The notes beneath the pieces were generated by a model. It searched no databases. It saw only the letters and a list, made by a program, of their open reading frames with translations, and was not told the DNA's origin. Position numbers and translations under genes: made by a program. Positions 1 to 13,730 of a stretch of 64,000 nt of DNA are shown in pieces. The DNA comes from Fistularia commersonii. Taxonomy: Eukaryota > Chordata > Actinopteri > Syngnathiformes > Fistulariidae. The DNA lies in assembly GCA_037954325.1 (NCBI GenBank), contig JBBMNZ010000057.1, positions 467,501 to 531,500 of the forward strand, read 5' to 3'. Positions within the stretch are counted from its first letter, which is position 1; the number at the start of each line of letters is the position of its first letter.

Positions 1-3000
1 CCGACAATTTGCCTAAGTCCCGCGGATTGGGAGTACCAGGGCCTGGAGCCTGATTCGCTTATGTCCAGCAGTTCAGGAGTACCAGGGCCAGGAGCGGAGG
101 AGCGGAGGAGAGCGGAATCCCGGCCGACAATTTGCCCAAGTCCCGCGTAGAGGGAGTACCAGGGCCAAGAGCCTGATTCGCTTATGTCCAGCAGTTCTGG
201 ACTACTAGGGCACGGAGCGGATGAGTGGCGGAGCGGATGAGCGGAAGAACGGAGAAGCGATGGAGCGGAGGAGCGGAGGAGCGGAGGAGCGGAGGAGCGG
301 AGGAGAGCGGAATCCCGGCCGACAATTTGCCCAAGTCCCGCGTGGAGGGAGTACCAGGGCCAAGAGCCTGATTCGCTTATGTCCAGCAGTTCTGGACTAC
401 TACAGCACGGAGCGGATGAGCGGAAGAACGGAGAAGCGGTGGAGCGGTGGAGCGGTGGAGCGGAGGAGCGGAGGAGCGGAGGTGAGCGGAAGCCCGGCCG
501 ACAATTCACCTAAGTCCCGCGGAAGGGGAGCACCAGGGTCTGGAGCCTGAATCGCTTATGTCCAGCAGTTCAGGAGTACCAGGGCCCGGAGCGGCGGAGC
601 GGCAGAGCGGATGAGCGGAAGAACGGGAGAAGCGGTGGAGCGGAGGAGCGGAGGAGAGCTGAAGCCCGGCCGACAATTCGCCTTGAGTCCCGCGGAGGAG
701 CGGAGGTGAGCGGAAGCCCGGCCGACAATTCGCCTAAGTCCCGCGGATTGGGAGTACCAGGGCCTGGAGCCTGATTCGCTTATGTCCAGCAGTTCAGGAG
801 TACCAGGGCCAGGAGCGGAGGAGCGGAGGAGCGGGAGAAGCGGTGGAGCGGAGGAGCGGAGGAGAGCTGAAGCCCGGCCGACAATTCGCCTTGAGTCCCG
901 CGGAGGAGCGGAGGTGAGCGGAAGCCCGGCCGACAATTCGCCTAAGTCCCGCGGATTGGGAGTACCAGGGCCAAGAGCCTGATTCGCTTATGTCCAGCAG
1001 TTCAGGAGTACCAGGGCCAGGAGCGGAGGAGCGGAGGAGCGGGAGAAGCGGTGGAGCGGAGGAGCGGAGGAGAGCGGAATCCCGGCCGACAATTTGCCCA
1101 AGTCCCGCGTAGAGGGAGTACCAGGGCCAAGAGCCTGATTCGCTTATGTCCAGCAGTTCTGGACTACTACGGCACGGAGCGGATGAGCGGCGGAGCGGAT
1201 GAGCGGAAGAACGGAGAAGCGGTGGAGCGGAGGAGCGGAGGAGCGGAGGAGCGGAGGAGAGCGGAAGCCCGGCCGACAATTCACCTAAGTCCCGCGGAAG
1301 GGGAGCACCAGGGTCTGGAGCCTGAATCGCTTATGTCCAGCAGTTCAGGAGTACCAGGGCCCGGAGCGGCGGAGCGGCAGAGCGGATGAGCGGAAGAACG
1401 GGAGAAGCGGTGGAGCGGAGGAGCGGAGGAGAGCTGAAGCCCGGGCGACAATTCGCCTTGAGTCCCGCGGAGGAGCGGAGGTGAGCGGAAGCCCGGCCGA
1501 CAATTTGCCTAAGTCCCGCGGATTGGGAGTACCAGGGCCTGGAGCCTGATTCGCTTATGTCCAGCAGTTCAGGAGTACCAGGGCCAGGAGCGGAGGAGCG
1601 GAGGAGCGGGAGAAGCGGTGGAGCGGAGGAGCGGAGGAGAGCTGAAGCCCGGCCGACAATTCGCCTTGAGTCCCGCGGAGGAGCGGAGGTGAGCGGAAGC
1701 CCGGCCGACAATTCGCCTAAGTCCCGCGGATTGGGAGTACCAGGGCCAAGAGCCTGATTCGCTTATGTCCAGCAGTTCAGGAGTACCAGGGCCAGGAGCG
1801 GAGGAGCGGAGGAGCGGAGGAGCGGAGGAGCGGGAGAAGCGGTGGAGCGGAGGAGCGGAGGAGAGCGGAATCCCGGCCGACAATTTGCCCAAGTCCCGCG
1901 TAGAGGGAGTACCAGGGCCAAGAGCCTGATTCGCTTATGTCCAGCAGTTCTGGACTACTACGGCACGGAGCGGATGAGTGGCGGAGCGGATGAGCGGAAG
2001 AACGGAGAAGCGATGGAGCGGAGGAGCGGAGGAGCGGAGGAGCGGAGGAGCGGAGGAGCGGAGGAGAGCGGAATCCCGGCCGACAATTTGCCCAAGTCCC
2101 GCGTGGAGGGAGTACCAGGGCCAAGAGCCTGATTCGCTTATGTCCAGCAGTTCTGGACTACTACAGCACGGAGCGGATGAGCGGAAGAACGGAGAAGCGG
2201 TGGAGCGGAGGAGCGGAGGAGAGCTGAAGCCCGGGCGACAATTCGCCTTGAGTCCCGCGGAGGAGCGGAGGTGAGCGGAAGCCCGGCCGACAATTTGCCT
2301 AAGTCCCGCGGATTGGGAGTACCAGGGCCTGGAGCCTGATTCGCTTATGTCCAGCAGTTCAGGAGTACCAGGGCCAGGAGCGGAGGAGCGGAGGAGAGCG
2401 GAATCCCGGCCGACAATTTGCCCAAGTCCCGCGTAGAGGGAGTACCAGGGCCAAGAGCCTGATTCGCTTATGTCCAGCAGTTCTGGACTACTAGGGCACG
2501 GAGCGGATGAGTGGCGGAGCGGATGAGCGGAAGAACGGAGAAGCGATGGAGCGGAGGAGCGGAGGAGCGGAGGAGCGGAGGAGCGGAGGAGAGCGGAATC
2601 CCGGCCGACAATTTGCCCAAGTCCCGCGTGGAGGGAGTACCAGGGCCAAGAGCCTGATTCGCTTATGTCCAGCAGTTCTGGACTACTACAGCACGGAGCG
2701 GATGAGCGGAAGAACGGAGAAGCGGTGGAGCGGTGGAGCGGTGGAGCGGAGGAGCGGAGGAGCGGAGGTGAGCGGAATCCCGGCCGACAATTTGCCCAAG
2801 TCCCGCGTAGAGGGAGTACCAGGGCCAAGAGCCTGATTCGCTTATGTCCAGCAGTTCTGGACTACTACGGCACGGAGCGGATGAGCGGCGGAGCGGATGA
2901 GCGGAAGAACGGAGAAGCGGTGGAGCGGAGGAGCGGAGGAGCGGAGGAGCGGAGGAGAGCGGAAGCCCGGCCGACAATTCACCTAAGTCCCGCGGAAGGG

Positions 3001-4439
3001 GAGCACCAGGGTCTGGAGCCTGAATCGCTTATGTCCAGCAGTTCAGGAGTACCAGGGCCCGGAGCGGCGGAGCGGCAGAGCGGATGAGCGGAAGAACGGG
3101 AGAAGCGGTGGAGCGGAGGAGCGGAGGAGAGCTGAAGCCCGGGCGACAATTCGCCTTGAGTCCCGCGGAGGAGCGGAGGTGAGCGGAAGCCCGGCCGACA
3201 ATTTGCCTAAGTCCCGCGGATTGGGAGTACCAGGGCCTGGAGCCTGATTCGCTTATGTCCAGCAGTTCAGGAGTACCAGGGCCAGGAGCGGAGGAGCGGA
3301 GGAGCGGGAGAAGCGGTGGAGCGGAGGAGCGGAGGAGAGCTGAAGCCCGGCCGACAATTCGCCTTGAGTCCCGCGGAGGAGCGGAGGTGAGCGGAAGCCC
3401 GGCCGACAATTCGCCTAAGTCCCGCGGATTGGGAGTACCAGGGCCTGGAGCCTGATTCGCTTATGTCCAGCAGTTCAGGAGTACCAGGGCCAGGAGCGGA
3501 GGAGCGGAGGAGCGGGAGAAGCGGTGGAGCGGAGGAGCGGAGGAGAGCGGAATCCCGGCCGACAATTTGCCCAAGTCCCGCGTAGAGGGAGTACCAGGGC
3601 CAAGAGCCTGATTCGCTTATGTCCAGCAGTTCTGGACTACTACGGCACGGAGCGGATGAGCGGCGGAGCGGATGAGCGGAAGAACGGAGAAGCGGTGGAG
3701 CGGAGGAGCGGAGGAGCGGAGGAGCGGAGGAGAGCGGAAGCCCGGCCGACAATTCACCTAAGTCCCGCGGAAGGGGAGCACCAGGGTCTGGAGCCTGAAT
3801 CGCTTATGTCCAGCAGTTCAGGAGTACCAGGGCCCGGAGCGGCGGAGCGGCAGAGCGGATGAGCGGAAGAACGGGAGAAGCGGTGGAGCGGAGGAGCGGA
3901 GGAGAGCTGAAGCCCGGGCGACAATTCGCCTAAGTCCCGCGGATTGGGAGTACCAGGGCCTGGAGCCTGATTCGCTTATGTCCAGCAGTTCAGGAGTACC
4001 AGGGCCAGGAGCGGAGGAGCGGAGGAGCGGGAGAAGCGGTGGAGCGGAGGAGCGGAGGAGAGCTGAAGCCCGGCCGACAATTCGCCTTGAGTCCCGCGGA
4101 GGAGCGGAGGTGAGCGGAAGCCCGGCCGACAATTCGCCTAAGTCCCGCGGATTGGGAGTACCAGGGCCTGGAGCCTGATTCGCTTATGTCCAGCAGTTCA
4201 GGAGTACCAGGGCCAGGAGCGGAGGAGCGGAGGAGCGGGAGAAGCGGTGGAGCGGAGGAGCGGAGGAGAGCTGAAGCCCGGCCGACAATTCGCCTTGAGT
4301 CCCGCGGAGGAGCGGAGGTGAGCGGAAGCCCGGCCGACAATTCGCCTAAGTCCCGCGGATTGGGAGTACCAGGGCCTGGAGCCTGATTCGCTTATGTCCA
4401 GCAGTTCAGGAGTACCAGGGCCAGGAGCGGAGGAGCGGA

Positions 4440-7400
4440 GGAGCGGGAGAAGCGGTGGAGCGGAGGAGCGGAGGAGAGCGGAATCCCGGCCGACAATTTG
4501 CCCAAGTCCCGCGTAGAGGGAGTACCAGGGCCAAGAGCCTGATTCGCTTATGTCCAGCAGTTCTGGACTACTACGGCACGGAGCGGATGAGCGGCGGAGC
4601 GGATGAGCGGAAGAACGGAGAAGCGGTGGAGCGGAGGAGCGGAGGAGCGGAGGAGCGGAGGAGAGCGGAAGCCCGGCCGACAATTCACCTAAGTCCCGCG
4701 GAAGGGGAGCACCAGGGTCTGGAGCCTGAATCGCTTATGTCCAGCAGTTCAGGAGTACCAGGGCCCGGAGCGGCGGAGCGGCAGAGCGGATGAGCGGAAG
4801 AACGGGAGAAGCGGTGGAGCGGAGGAGCGGAGGAGAGCTGAAGCCCGGGCGACAATTCGCCTTGAGTCCCGCGGAGGAGCGGAGGTGAGCGGAAGCCCGG
4901 CCGACAATTTGCCTAAGTCCCGCGGATTGGGAGTACCAGGGCCTGGAGCCTGATTCGCTTATGTCCAGCAGTTCAGGAGTACCAGGGCCAGGAGCGGAGG
5001 AGCGGAGGAGCGGGAGAAGCGGTGGAGCGGAGGAGCGGAGGAGAGCTGAAGCCCGGCCGACAATTCGCCTTGAGTCCCGCGGAGGAGCGGAGGTGAGCGG
5101 AAGCCCGGCCGACAATTCGCCTAAGTCCCGCGGATTGGGAGTACCAGGGCCAAGAGCCTGATTCGCTTATGTCCAGCAGTTCAGGAGTACCAGGGCCAGG
5201 AGCGGAGGAGCGGAGGAGCGGAGGAGCGGAGGAGCGGGAGAAGCGGTGGAGCGGAGGAGCGGAGGAGAGCGGAATCCCGGCCGACAATTTGCCCAAGTCC
5301 CGCGTAGAGGGAGTACCAGGGCCAAGAGCCTGATTCGCTTATGTCCAGCAGTTCTGGACTACTACGGCACGGAGCGGATGAGTGGCGGAGCGGATGAGCG
5401 GAAGAACGGAGAAGCGATGGAGCGGAGGAGCGGAGGAGCGGAGGAGCGGAGGAGCGGAGGAGAGCGGAATCCCGGCCGACAATTTGCCCAAGTCCCGCGT
5501 GGAGGGAGTACCAGGGCCAAGAGCCTGATTCGCTTATGTCCAGCAGTTCTGGACTACTACAGCACGGAGCGGATGAGCGGAAGAACGGAGAAGCGGTGGA
5601 GCGGAGGAGCGGAGGAGAGCTGAAGCCCGGGCGACAATTCGCCTTGAGTCCCGCGGAGGAGCGGAGGTGAGCGGAAGCCCGGCCGACAATTTGCCTAAGT
5701 CCCGCGGATTGGGAGTACCAGGGCCTGGAGCCTGATTCGCTTATGTCCAGCAGTTCAGGAGTACCAGGGCCAGGAGCGGAGGAGCGGAGGAGAGCGGAAT
5801 CCCGGCCGACAATTTGCCCAAGTCCCGCGTAGAGGGAGTACCAGGGCCAAGAGCCTGATTCGCTTATGTCCAGCAGTTCTGGACTACTAGGGCACGGAGC
5901 GGATGAGTGGCGGAGCGGATGAGCGGAAGAACGGAGAAGCGATGGAGCGGAGGAGCGGAGGAGCGGAGGAGCGGAGGAGCGGAGGAGAGCGGAATCCCGG
6001 CCGACAATTTGCCCAAGTCCCGCGTGGAGGGAGTACCAGGGCCAAGAGCCTGATTCGCTTATGTCCAGCAGTTCTGGACTACTACAGCACGGAGCGGATG
6101 AGCGGAAGAACGGAGAAGCGGTGGAGCGGTGGAGCGGTGGAGCGGAGGAGCGGAGGAGCGGAGGTGAGCGGAATCCCGGCCGACAATTTGCCCAAGTCCC
6201 GCGTAGAGGGAGTACCAGGGCCAAGAGCCTGATTCGCTTATGTCCAGCAGTTCTGGACTACTACGGCACGGAGCGGATGAGCGGCGGAGCGGATGAGCGG
6301 AAGAACGGAGAAGCGGTGGAGCGGAGGAGCGGAGGAGCGGAGGAGCGGAGGAGAGCGGAAGCCCGGCCGACAATTCACCTAAGTCCCGCGGAAGGGGAGC
6401 ACCAGGGTCTGGAGCCTGAATCGCTTATGTCCAGCAGTTCAGGAGTACCAGGGCCCGGAGCGGCGGAGCGGCAGAGCGGATGAGCGGAAGAACGGGAGAA
6501 GCGGTGGAGCGGAGGAGCGGAGGAGAGCTGAAGCCCGGGCGACAATTCGCCTTGAGTCCCGCGGAGGAGCGGAGGTGAGCGGAAGCCCGGCCGACAATTT
6601 GCCTAAGTCCCGCGGATTGGGAGTACCAGGGCCTGGAGCCTGATTCGCTTATGTCCAGCAGTTCAGGAGTACCAGGGCCAGGAGCGGAGGAGCGGAGGAG
6701 CGGGAGAAGCGGTGGAGCGGAGGAGCGGAGGAGAGCTGAAGCCCGGCCGACAATTCGCCTTGAGTCCCGCGGAGGAGCGGAGGTGAGCGGAAGCCCGGCC
6801 GACAATTCGCCTAAGTCCCGCGGATTGGGAGTACCAGGGCCTGGAGCCTGATTCGCTTATGTCCAGCAGTTCAGGAGTACCAGGGCCAGGAGCGGAGGAG
6901 CGGAGGAGCGGGAGAAGCGGTGGAGCGGAGGAGCGGAGGAGAGCTGAAGCCCGGCCGACAATTCGCCTTGAGTCCCGCGGAGGAGCAGAGGTGAGCGGAA
7001 GCCCGGCCGACAATTCGCCTAAGTCCCGCGGATTGGGAGTACCAGGGCCAAGAGCCTGATTCGCTTATGTCCAGCAGTTCAGGAGTACCAGGGCCAGGAG
7101 CGGAGGAGCGGAGGAGCGGAGGAGCGGAGGAGCGGGAGAAGCGGTGGAGCGGAGGAGCGGAGGAGAGCGGAATCCCGGCCGACAATTTGCCCAAGTCCCG
7201 CGTAGAGGGAGTACCAGGGCCAAGAGCCTGATTCGCTTATGTCCAGCAGTTCTGGACTACTACGGCACGGAGCGGATGAGCGGCGGAGCGGATGAGCGGA
7301 AGAACGGAGAAGCGGTGGAGCGGAGGAGCGGAGGAGCGGAGGAGCGGAGGAGAGCGGAAGCCCGGCCGACAATTCACCTAAGTCCCGCGGATTGGGAGTA

Positions 7401-9477
7401 CCAGGGCCAAGAGCCTGATTCGCTTATGTCCAGCAGTTCAGGAGTACCAGGGCCAGGAGCGGAGGAGCGGAGGAGCGGAGGAGCGGAGGAGCGGGAGAAG
7501 CGGTGGAGCGGAGGAGCGGAGGAGAGCGGAATCCCGGCCGACAATTTGCCCAAGTCCCGCGTAGAGGGAGTACCAGGGCCAAGAGCCTGATTCGCTTATG
7601 TCCAGCAGTTCTGGACTACTACGGCACGGAGCGGATGAGCGGCGGAGCGGATGAGCGGAAGAACGGAGAAGCGGTGGAGCGGAGGAGCGGAGGAGCGGAG
7701 GAGCGGAGGAGAGTGGAAGCCCGGCCGACAATTCACCTAAGTCCCGCGGAAGGGGAGCACCAGGGTCTGGAGCCTGAATCGCTTATGTCCAGCAGTTCAG
7801 GAGTACCAGGGCCCGGAGCGGCGGAGCGGCAGAGCGGATGAGCGGAAGAACGGGAGAAGCGGTGGAGCGGAGGAGCGGAGGAGAGCTGAAGCCCGGGCGA
7901 CAATTCGCCTTGAGTCCCGCGGAGGAGCGGAGGTGAGCGGAAGCCCGGCCGACAATTTGCCTAAGTCCCGCGGATTGGGAGTACCAGGGCCTGGAGCCTG
8001 ATTCGCTTATGTCCAGCAGTTCAGGAGTACCAGGGCCAGGAGCGGAGGAGCGGAGGAGCGGGAGAAGCGGTGGAGCGGAGGAGCGGAGGAGAGCTGAAGC
8101 CCGGCCGACAATTCGCCTTGAGTCCCGCGGAGGAGCGGAGGTGAGCGGAAGCCCGGCCGACAATTCGCCTAAGTCCCGCGGATTGGGAGTACCAGGGCCT
8201 GGAGCCTGATTCGCTTATGTCCAGCAGTTCAGGAGTACCAGGGCCAGGAGCGGAGGAGCGGAGGAGCGGGAGAAGCGGTGGAGCGGAGGAGCGGAGGAGA
8301 GCTGAAGCCCGGCCGACAATTCGCCTTGAGTCCCGCGGAGGAGCGGAGGTGAGCGGAAGCCCGGCCGACAATTCGCCTAAGTCCCGCGGATTGGGAGTAC
8401 CAGGGCCAAGAGCCTGATTCGCTTATGTCCAGCAGTTCAGGAGTACCAGGGCCAGGAGCGGAGGAGCGGAGGAGCGGAGGAGCGGGAGAAGCGGTGGAGC
8501 GGAGGAGCGGAGGAGAGCGGAATCCCGGCCGACAATTTGCCCAAGTCCCGCGTAGAGGGAGTACCAGGGCCAAGAGCCTGATTCGCTTATGTCCAGCAGT
8601 TCTGGACTACTACGGCACGGAGCGGATGAGCGGCGGAGCGGATGAGCGGAAGAACGGAGAAGCGGTGGAGCGGAGGAGCGGAGGAGCGGAGGAGCGGAGG
8701 AGAGCGGAAGCCCGGCCGACAATTCACCTAAGTCCCGCGGAAGGGGAGCACCAGGGTCTGGAGCCTGAATCGCTTATGTCCAGCAGTTCAGGAGTACCAG
8801 GGCCCGGAGCGGCGGAGCGGCAGAGCGGATGAGCGGAAGAACGGGAGAAGCGGTGGAGCGGAGGAGCGGAGGAGAGCTGAAGCCCGGCCGACAATTCGCC
8901 TTGAGTCCCGCGGAGGAGCGGAGGTGAGCGGAAGCCCGGCCGACAATTTGCCTAAGTCCCGCGGATTGGGAGTACCAGGGCCTGGAGCCTGATTCGCTTA
9001 TGTCCAGCAGTTCAGGAGTACCAGGGCCAGGAGCGGAGGAGCGGAGGAGCGGGAGAAGCGGTGGAGCGGAGGAGCGGAGGAGAGCTGAAGCCCGGCCGAC
9101 AATTCGCCTTGAGTCCCGCGGAGGAGCGGAGGTGAGCGGAAGCCCGGCCGACAATTCGCCTAAGTCCCGCGGATTGGGAGTACCAGGGCCTGGAGCCTGA
9201 TTCGCTTATGTCCAGCAGTTCAGGAGTACCAGGGCCAGGAGCGGAGGAGCGGAGGAGCGGGAGAAGCGGTGGAGCGGAGGAGCGGAGGAGAGCTGAAGCC
9301 CGGCCGACAATTCGCCTTGAGTCCCGCGGAGGAGCAGAGGTGAGCGGAAGCCCGGCCGACAATTCGCCTAAGTCCCGCGGATTGGGAGTACCAGGGCCAA
9401 GAGCCTGATTCGCTTATGTCCAGCAGTTCAGGAGTACCAGGGCCAGGAGCGGAGGAGCGGAGGAGCGGAGGAGCGGA
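4440..9477 (+). repeat. higher-order repeat copy 1, about 5.04 kb
   Basis: Landmarks in this block recur exactly 5,038 bp downstream as far as about 7,370. Examples are the open frames starting at 4,455, 4,735, 4,961, 6,425, 6,651 and 6,859, which have identical translations in the second copy. After 7,370 the shift falls to 4,679 bp because this copy holds an extra 359 bp. The left half also matches 1.3-3.4 kb at shifts of about 3,396-3,404 bp, so parts of the order are present three times. Confidence 0.85.
7079..7796 (+). repeat. 359-bp direct duplication inside higher-order copy 1
   Basis: The minus-strand frames at 7,079-7,372 and 7,438-7,731 are identical and lie 359 bp apart. Only one copy is found at the matching place in the second higher-order block (12,117-12,410). 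This is a local gain in copy 1 or a loss in copy 2, and it explains the change of shift from 5,038 to 4,679 bp. Confidence 0.8.
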
Positions 9478-12400
9478 GGAGCGGGAGAAGCGGTGGAGCG
9501 GAGGAGCGGAGGAGAGCGGAATCCCGGCCGACAATTTGCCCAAGTCCCGCGTAGAGGGAGTACCAGGGCCAAGAGCCTGATTCGCTTATGTCCAGCAGTT
9601 CTGGACTACTACGGCACGGAGCGGATGAGCGGCGGAGCGGATGAGCGGAAGAACGGAGAAGCGGTGGAGCGGAGGAGCGGAGGAGCGGAGGAGCGGAGGA
9701 GAGCGGAAGCCCGGCCGACAATTCACCTAAGTCCCGCGGAAGGGGAGCACCAGGGTCTGGAGCCTGAATCGCTTATGTCCAGCAGTTCAGGAGTACCAGG
9801 GCCCGGAGCGGCGGAGCGGCAGAGCGGATGAGCGGAAGAACGGGAGAAGCGGTGGAGCGGAGGAGCGGAGGAGAGCTGAAGCCCGGGCGACAATTCGCCT
9901 TGAGTCCCGCGGAGGAGCGGAGGTGAGCGGAAGCCCGGCCGACAATTTGCCTAAGTCCCGCGGATTGGGAGTACCAGGGCCTGGAGCCTGATTCGCTTAT
10001 GTCCAGCAGTTCAGGAGTACCAGGGCCAGGAGCGGAGGAGCGGAGGAGCGGGAGAAGCGGTGGAGCGGAGGAGCGGAGGAGAGCTGAAGCCCGGCCGACA
10101 ATTCGCCTTGAGTCCCGCGGAGGAGCGGAGGTGAGCGGAAGCCCGGCCGACAATTCGCCTAAGTCCCGCGGATTGGGAGTACCAGGGCCAAGAGCCTGAT
10201 TCGCTTATGTCCAGCAGTTCAGGAGTACCAGGGCCAGGAGCGGAGGAGCGGAGGAGCGGAGGAGCGGAGGAGCGGGAGAAGCGGTGGAGCGGAGGAGCGG
10301 AGGAGAGCGGAATCCCGGCCGACAATTTGCCCAAGTCCCGCGTAGAGGGAGTACCAGGGCCAAGAGCCTGATTCGCTTATGTCCAGCAGTTCTGGACTAC
10401 TACGGCACGGAGCGGATGAGTGGCGGAGCGGATGAGCGGAAGAACGGAGAAGCGATGGAGCGGAGGAGCGGAGGAGCGGAGGAGCGGAGGAGCGGAGGAG
10501 AGCGGAATCCCGGCCGACAATTTGCCCAAGTCCCGCGTGGAGGGAGTACCAGGGCCAAGAGCCTGATTCGCTTATGTCCAGCAGTTCTGGACTACTACAG
10601 CACGGAGCGGATGAGCGGAAGAACGGAGAAGCGGTGGAGCGGAGGAGCGGAGGAGAGCTGAAGCCCGGGCGACAATTCGCCTTGAGTCCCGCGGAGGAGC
10701 GGAGGTGAGCGGAAGCCCGGCCGACAATTTGCCTAAGTCCCGCGGATTGGGAGTACCAGGGCCTGGAGCCTGATTCGCTTATGTCCAGCAGTTCAGGAGT
10801 ACCAGGGCCAGGAGCGGAGGAGCGGAGGAGAGCGGAATCCCGGCCGACAATTTGCCCAAGTCCCGCGTAGAGGGAGTACCAGGGCCAAGAGCCTGATTCG
10901 CTTATGTCCAGCAGTTCTGGACTACTAGGGCACGGAGCGGATGAGTGGCGGAGCGGATGAGCGGAAGAACGGAGAAGCGATGGAGCGGAGGAGCGGAGGA
11001 GCGGAGGAGCGGAGGAGCGGAGGAGAGCGGAATCCCGGCCGACAATTTGCCCAAGTCCCGCGTGGAGGGAGTACCAGGGCCAAGAGCCTGATTCGCTTAT
11101 GTCCAGCAGTTCTGGACTACTACAGCACGGAGCGGATGAGCGGAAGAACGGAGAAGCGGTGGAGCGGTGGAGCGGTGGAGCGGAGGAGCGGAGGAGCGGA
11201 GGTGAGCGGAATCCCGGCCGACAATTTGCCCAAGTCCCGCGTAGAGGGAGTACCAGGGCCAAGAGCCTGATTCGCTTATGTCCAGCAGTTCTGGACTACT
11301 ACGGCACGGAGCGGATGAGCGGCGGAGCGGATGAGCGGAAGAACGGAGAAGCGGTGGAGCGGAGGAGCGGAGGAGCGGAGGAGCGGAGGAGAGCGGAAGC
11401 CCGGCCGACAATTCACCTAAGTCCCGCGGAAGGGGAGCACCAGGGTCTGGAGCCTGAATCGCTTATGTCCAGCAGTTCAGGAGTACCAGGGCCCGGAGCG
11501 GCGGAGCGGCAGAGCGGATGAGCGGAAGAACGGGAGAAGCGGTGGAGCGGAGGAGCGGAGGAGAGCTGAAGCCCGGGCGACAATTCGCCTTGAGTCCCGC
11601 GGAGGAGCGGAGGTGAGCGGAAGCCCGGCCGACAATTTGCCTAAGTCCCGCGGATTGGGAGTACCAGGGCCTGGAGCCTGATTCGCTTATGTCCAGCAGT
11701 TCAGGAGTACCAGGGCCAGGAGCGGAGGAGCGGAGGAGCGGGAGAAGCGGTGGAGCGGAGGAGCGGAGGAGAGCTGAAGCCCGGCCGACAATTCGCCTTG
11801 AGTCCCGCGGAGGAGCGGAGGTGAGCGGAAGCCCGGCCGACAATTCGCCTAAGTCCCGCGGATTGGGAGTACCAGGGCCTGGAGCCTGATTCGCTTATGT
11901 CCAGCAGTTCAGGAGTACCAGGGCCAGGAGCGGAGGAGCGGAGGAGCGGGAGAAGCGGTGGAGCGGAGGAGCGGAGGAGAGCTGAAGCCCGGCCGACAAT
12001 TCGCCTTGAGTCCCGCGGAGGAGCGGAGGTGAGCGGAAGCCCGGCCGACAATTCGCCTAAGTCCCGCGGATTGGGAGTACCAGGGCCAAGAGCCTGATTC
12101 GCTTATGTCCAGCAGTTCAGGAGTACCAGGGCCAGGAGCGGAGGAGCGGAGGAGCGGAGGAGCGGAGGAGCGGGAGAAGCGGTGGAGCGGAGGAGCGGAG
12201 GAGAGCGGAATCCCGGCCGACAATTTGCCCAAGTCCCGCGTAGAGGGAGTACCAGGGCCAAGAGCCTGATTCGCTTATGTCCAGCAGTTCTGGACTACTA
12301 CGGCACGGAGCGGATGAGCGGCGGAGCGGATGAGCGGAAGAACGGAGAAGCGGTGGAGCGGAGGAGCGGAGGAGCGGAGGAGCGGAGGAGAGTGGAAGCC

Positions 12401-13730
12401 CGGCCGACAATTCACCTAAGTCCCGCGGAAGGGGAGCACCAGGGTCTGGAGCCTGAATCGCTTATGTCCAGCAGTTCAGGAGTACCAGGGCCCGGAGCGG
12501 CGGAGCGGCAGAGCGGATGAGCGGAAGAACGGGAGAAGCGGTGGAGCGGAGGAGCGGAGGAGAGCTGAAGCCCGGGCGACAATTCGCCTTGAGTCCCGCG
12601 GAGGAGCGGAGGTGAGCGGAAGCCCGGCCGACAATTTGCCTAAGTCCCGCGGATTGGGAGTACCAGGGCCTGGAGCCTGATTCGCTTATGTCCAGCAGTT
12701 CAGGAGTACCAGGGCCAGGAGCGGAGGAGCGGAGGAGCGGGAGAAGCGGTGGAGCGGAGGAGCGGAGGAGAGCTGAAGCCCGGCCGACAATTCGCCTTGA
12801 GTCCCGCGGAGGAGCGGAGGTGAGCGGAAGCCCGGCCGACAATTCGCCTAAGTCCCGCGGATTGGGAGTACCAGGGCCTGGAGCCTGATTCGCTTATGTC
12901 CAGCAGTTCAGGAGTACCAGGGCCAGGAGCGGAGGAGCGGAGGAGCGGGAGAAGCGGTGGAGCGGAGGAGCGGAGGAGAGCTGAAGCCCGGCCGACAATT
13001 CGCCTTGAGTCCCGCGGAGGAGCGGAGGTGAGCGGAAGCCCGGCCGACAATTCGCCTAAGTCCCGCGGATTGGGAGTACCAGGGCCAAGAGCCTGATTCG
13101 CTTATGTCCAGCAGTTCAGGAGTACCAGGGCCAGGAGCGGAGGAGCGGAGGAGCGGAGGAGCGGGAGAAGCGGTGGAGCGGAGGAGCGGAGGAGAGCGGA
13201 ATCCCGGCCGACAATTTGCCCAAGTCCCGCGTAGAGGGAGTACCAGGGCCAAGAGCCTGATTCGCTTATGTCCAGCAGTTCTGGACTACTACGGCACGGA
13301 GCGGATGAGCGGCGGAGCGGATGAGCGGAAGAACGGAGAAGCGGTGGAGCGGAGGAGCGGAGGAGCGGAGGAGCGGAGGAGAGCGGAAGCCCGGCCGACA
13401 ATTCACCTAAGTCCCGCGGAAGGGGAGCACCAGGGTCTGGAGCCTGAATCGCTTATGTCCAGCAGTTCAGGAGTACCAGGGCCCGGAGCGGCGGAGCGGC
13501 AGAGCGGATGAGCGGAAGAACGGGAGAAGCGGTGGAGCGGAGGAGCGGAGGAGAGCTGAAGCCCGGGCGACAATTCGCCTTGAGTCCCGCGGAGGAGCGG
13601 AGGTGAGCGGAAGCCCGGCCGACAATTTGCCTAAGTCCCGCGGATTGGGAGTACCAGGGCCTGGAGCCTGATTCGCTTATGTCCAGCAGTTCAGGAGTAC
13701 CAGGGCCAGGAGCGGAGGAGCGGAGGAGAG
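9478..13730 (+). repeat. higher-order repeat copy 2
   Basis: This is the second copy of the higher-order block that begins near 4,440. The 347-codon minus-strand frame at 10,219-11,262 translates identically to the one at 5,181-6,224, so divergence over this kilobase is close to zero. The copy lacks one 359-bp segment present in copy 1. Homology to copy 1 ends near 13,730, where the sequence changes to a unit type seen near 2,390, 5,780 and 10,820. Confidence 0.82.

Noticed and set aside
5181..6224. A 347-codon minus-strand open frame, duplicated exactly at 10,219-11,262
   Set aside because: It translates tandem minisatellite units (a repeating LLRSSAPP pattern). Identity between copies is explained by DNA-level duplication, and open frames exist in several phases at once.
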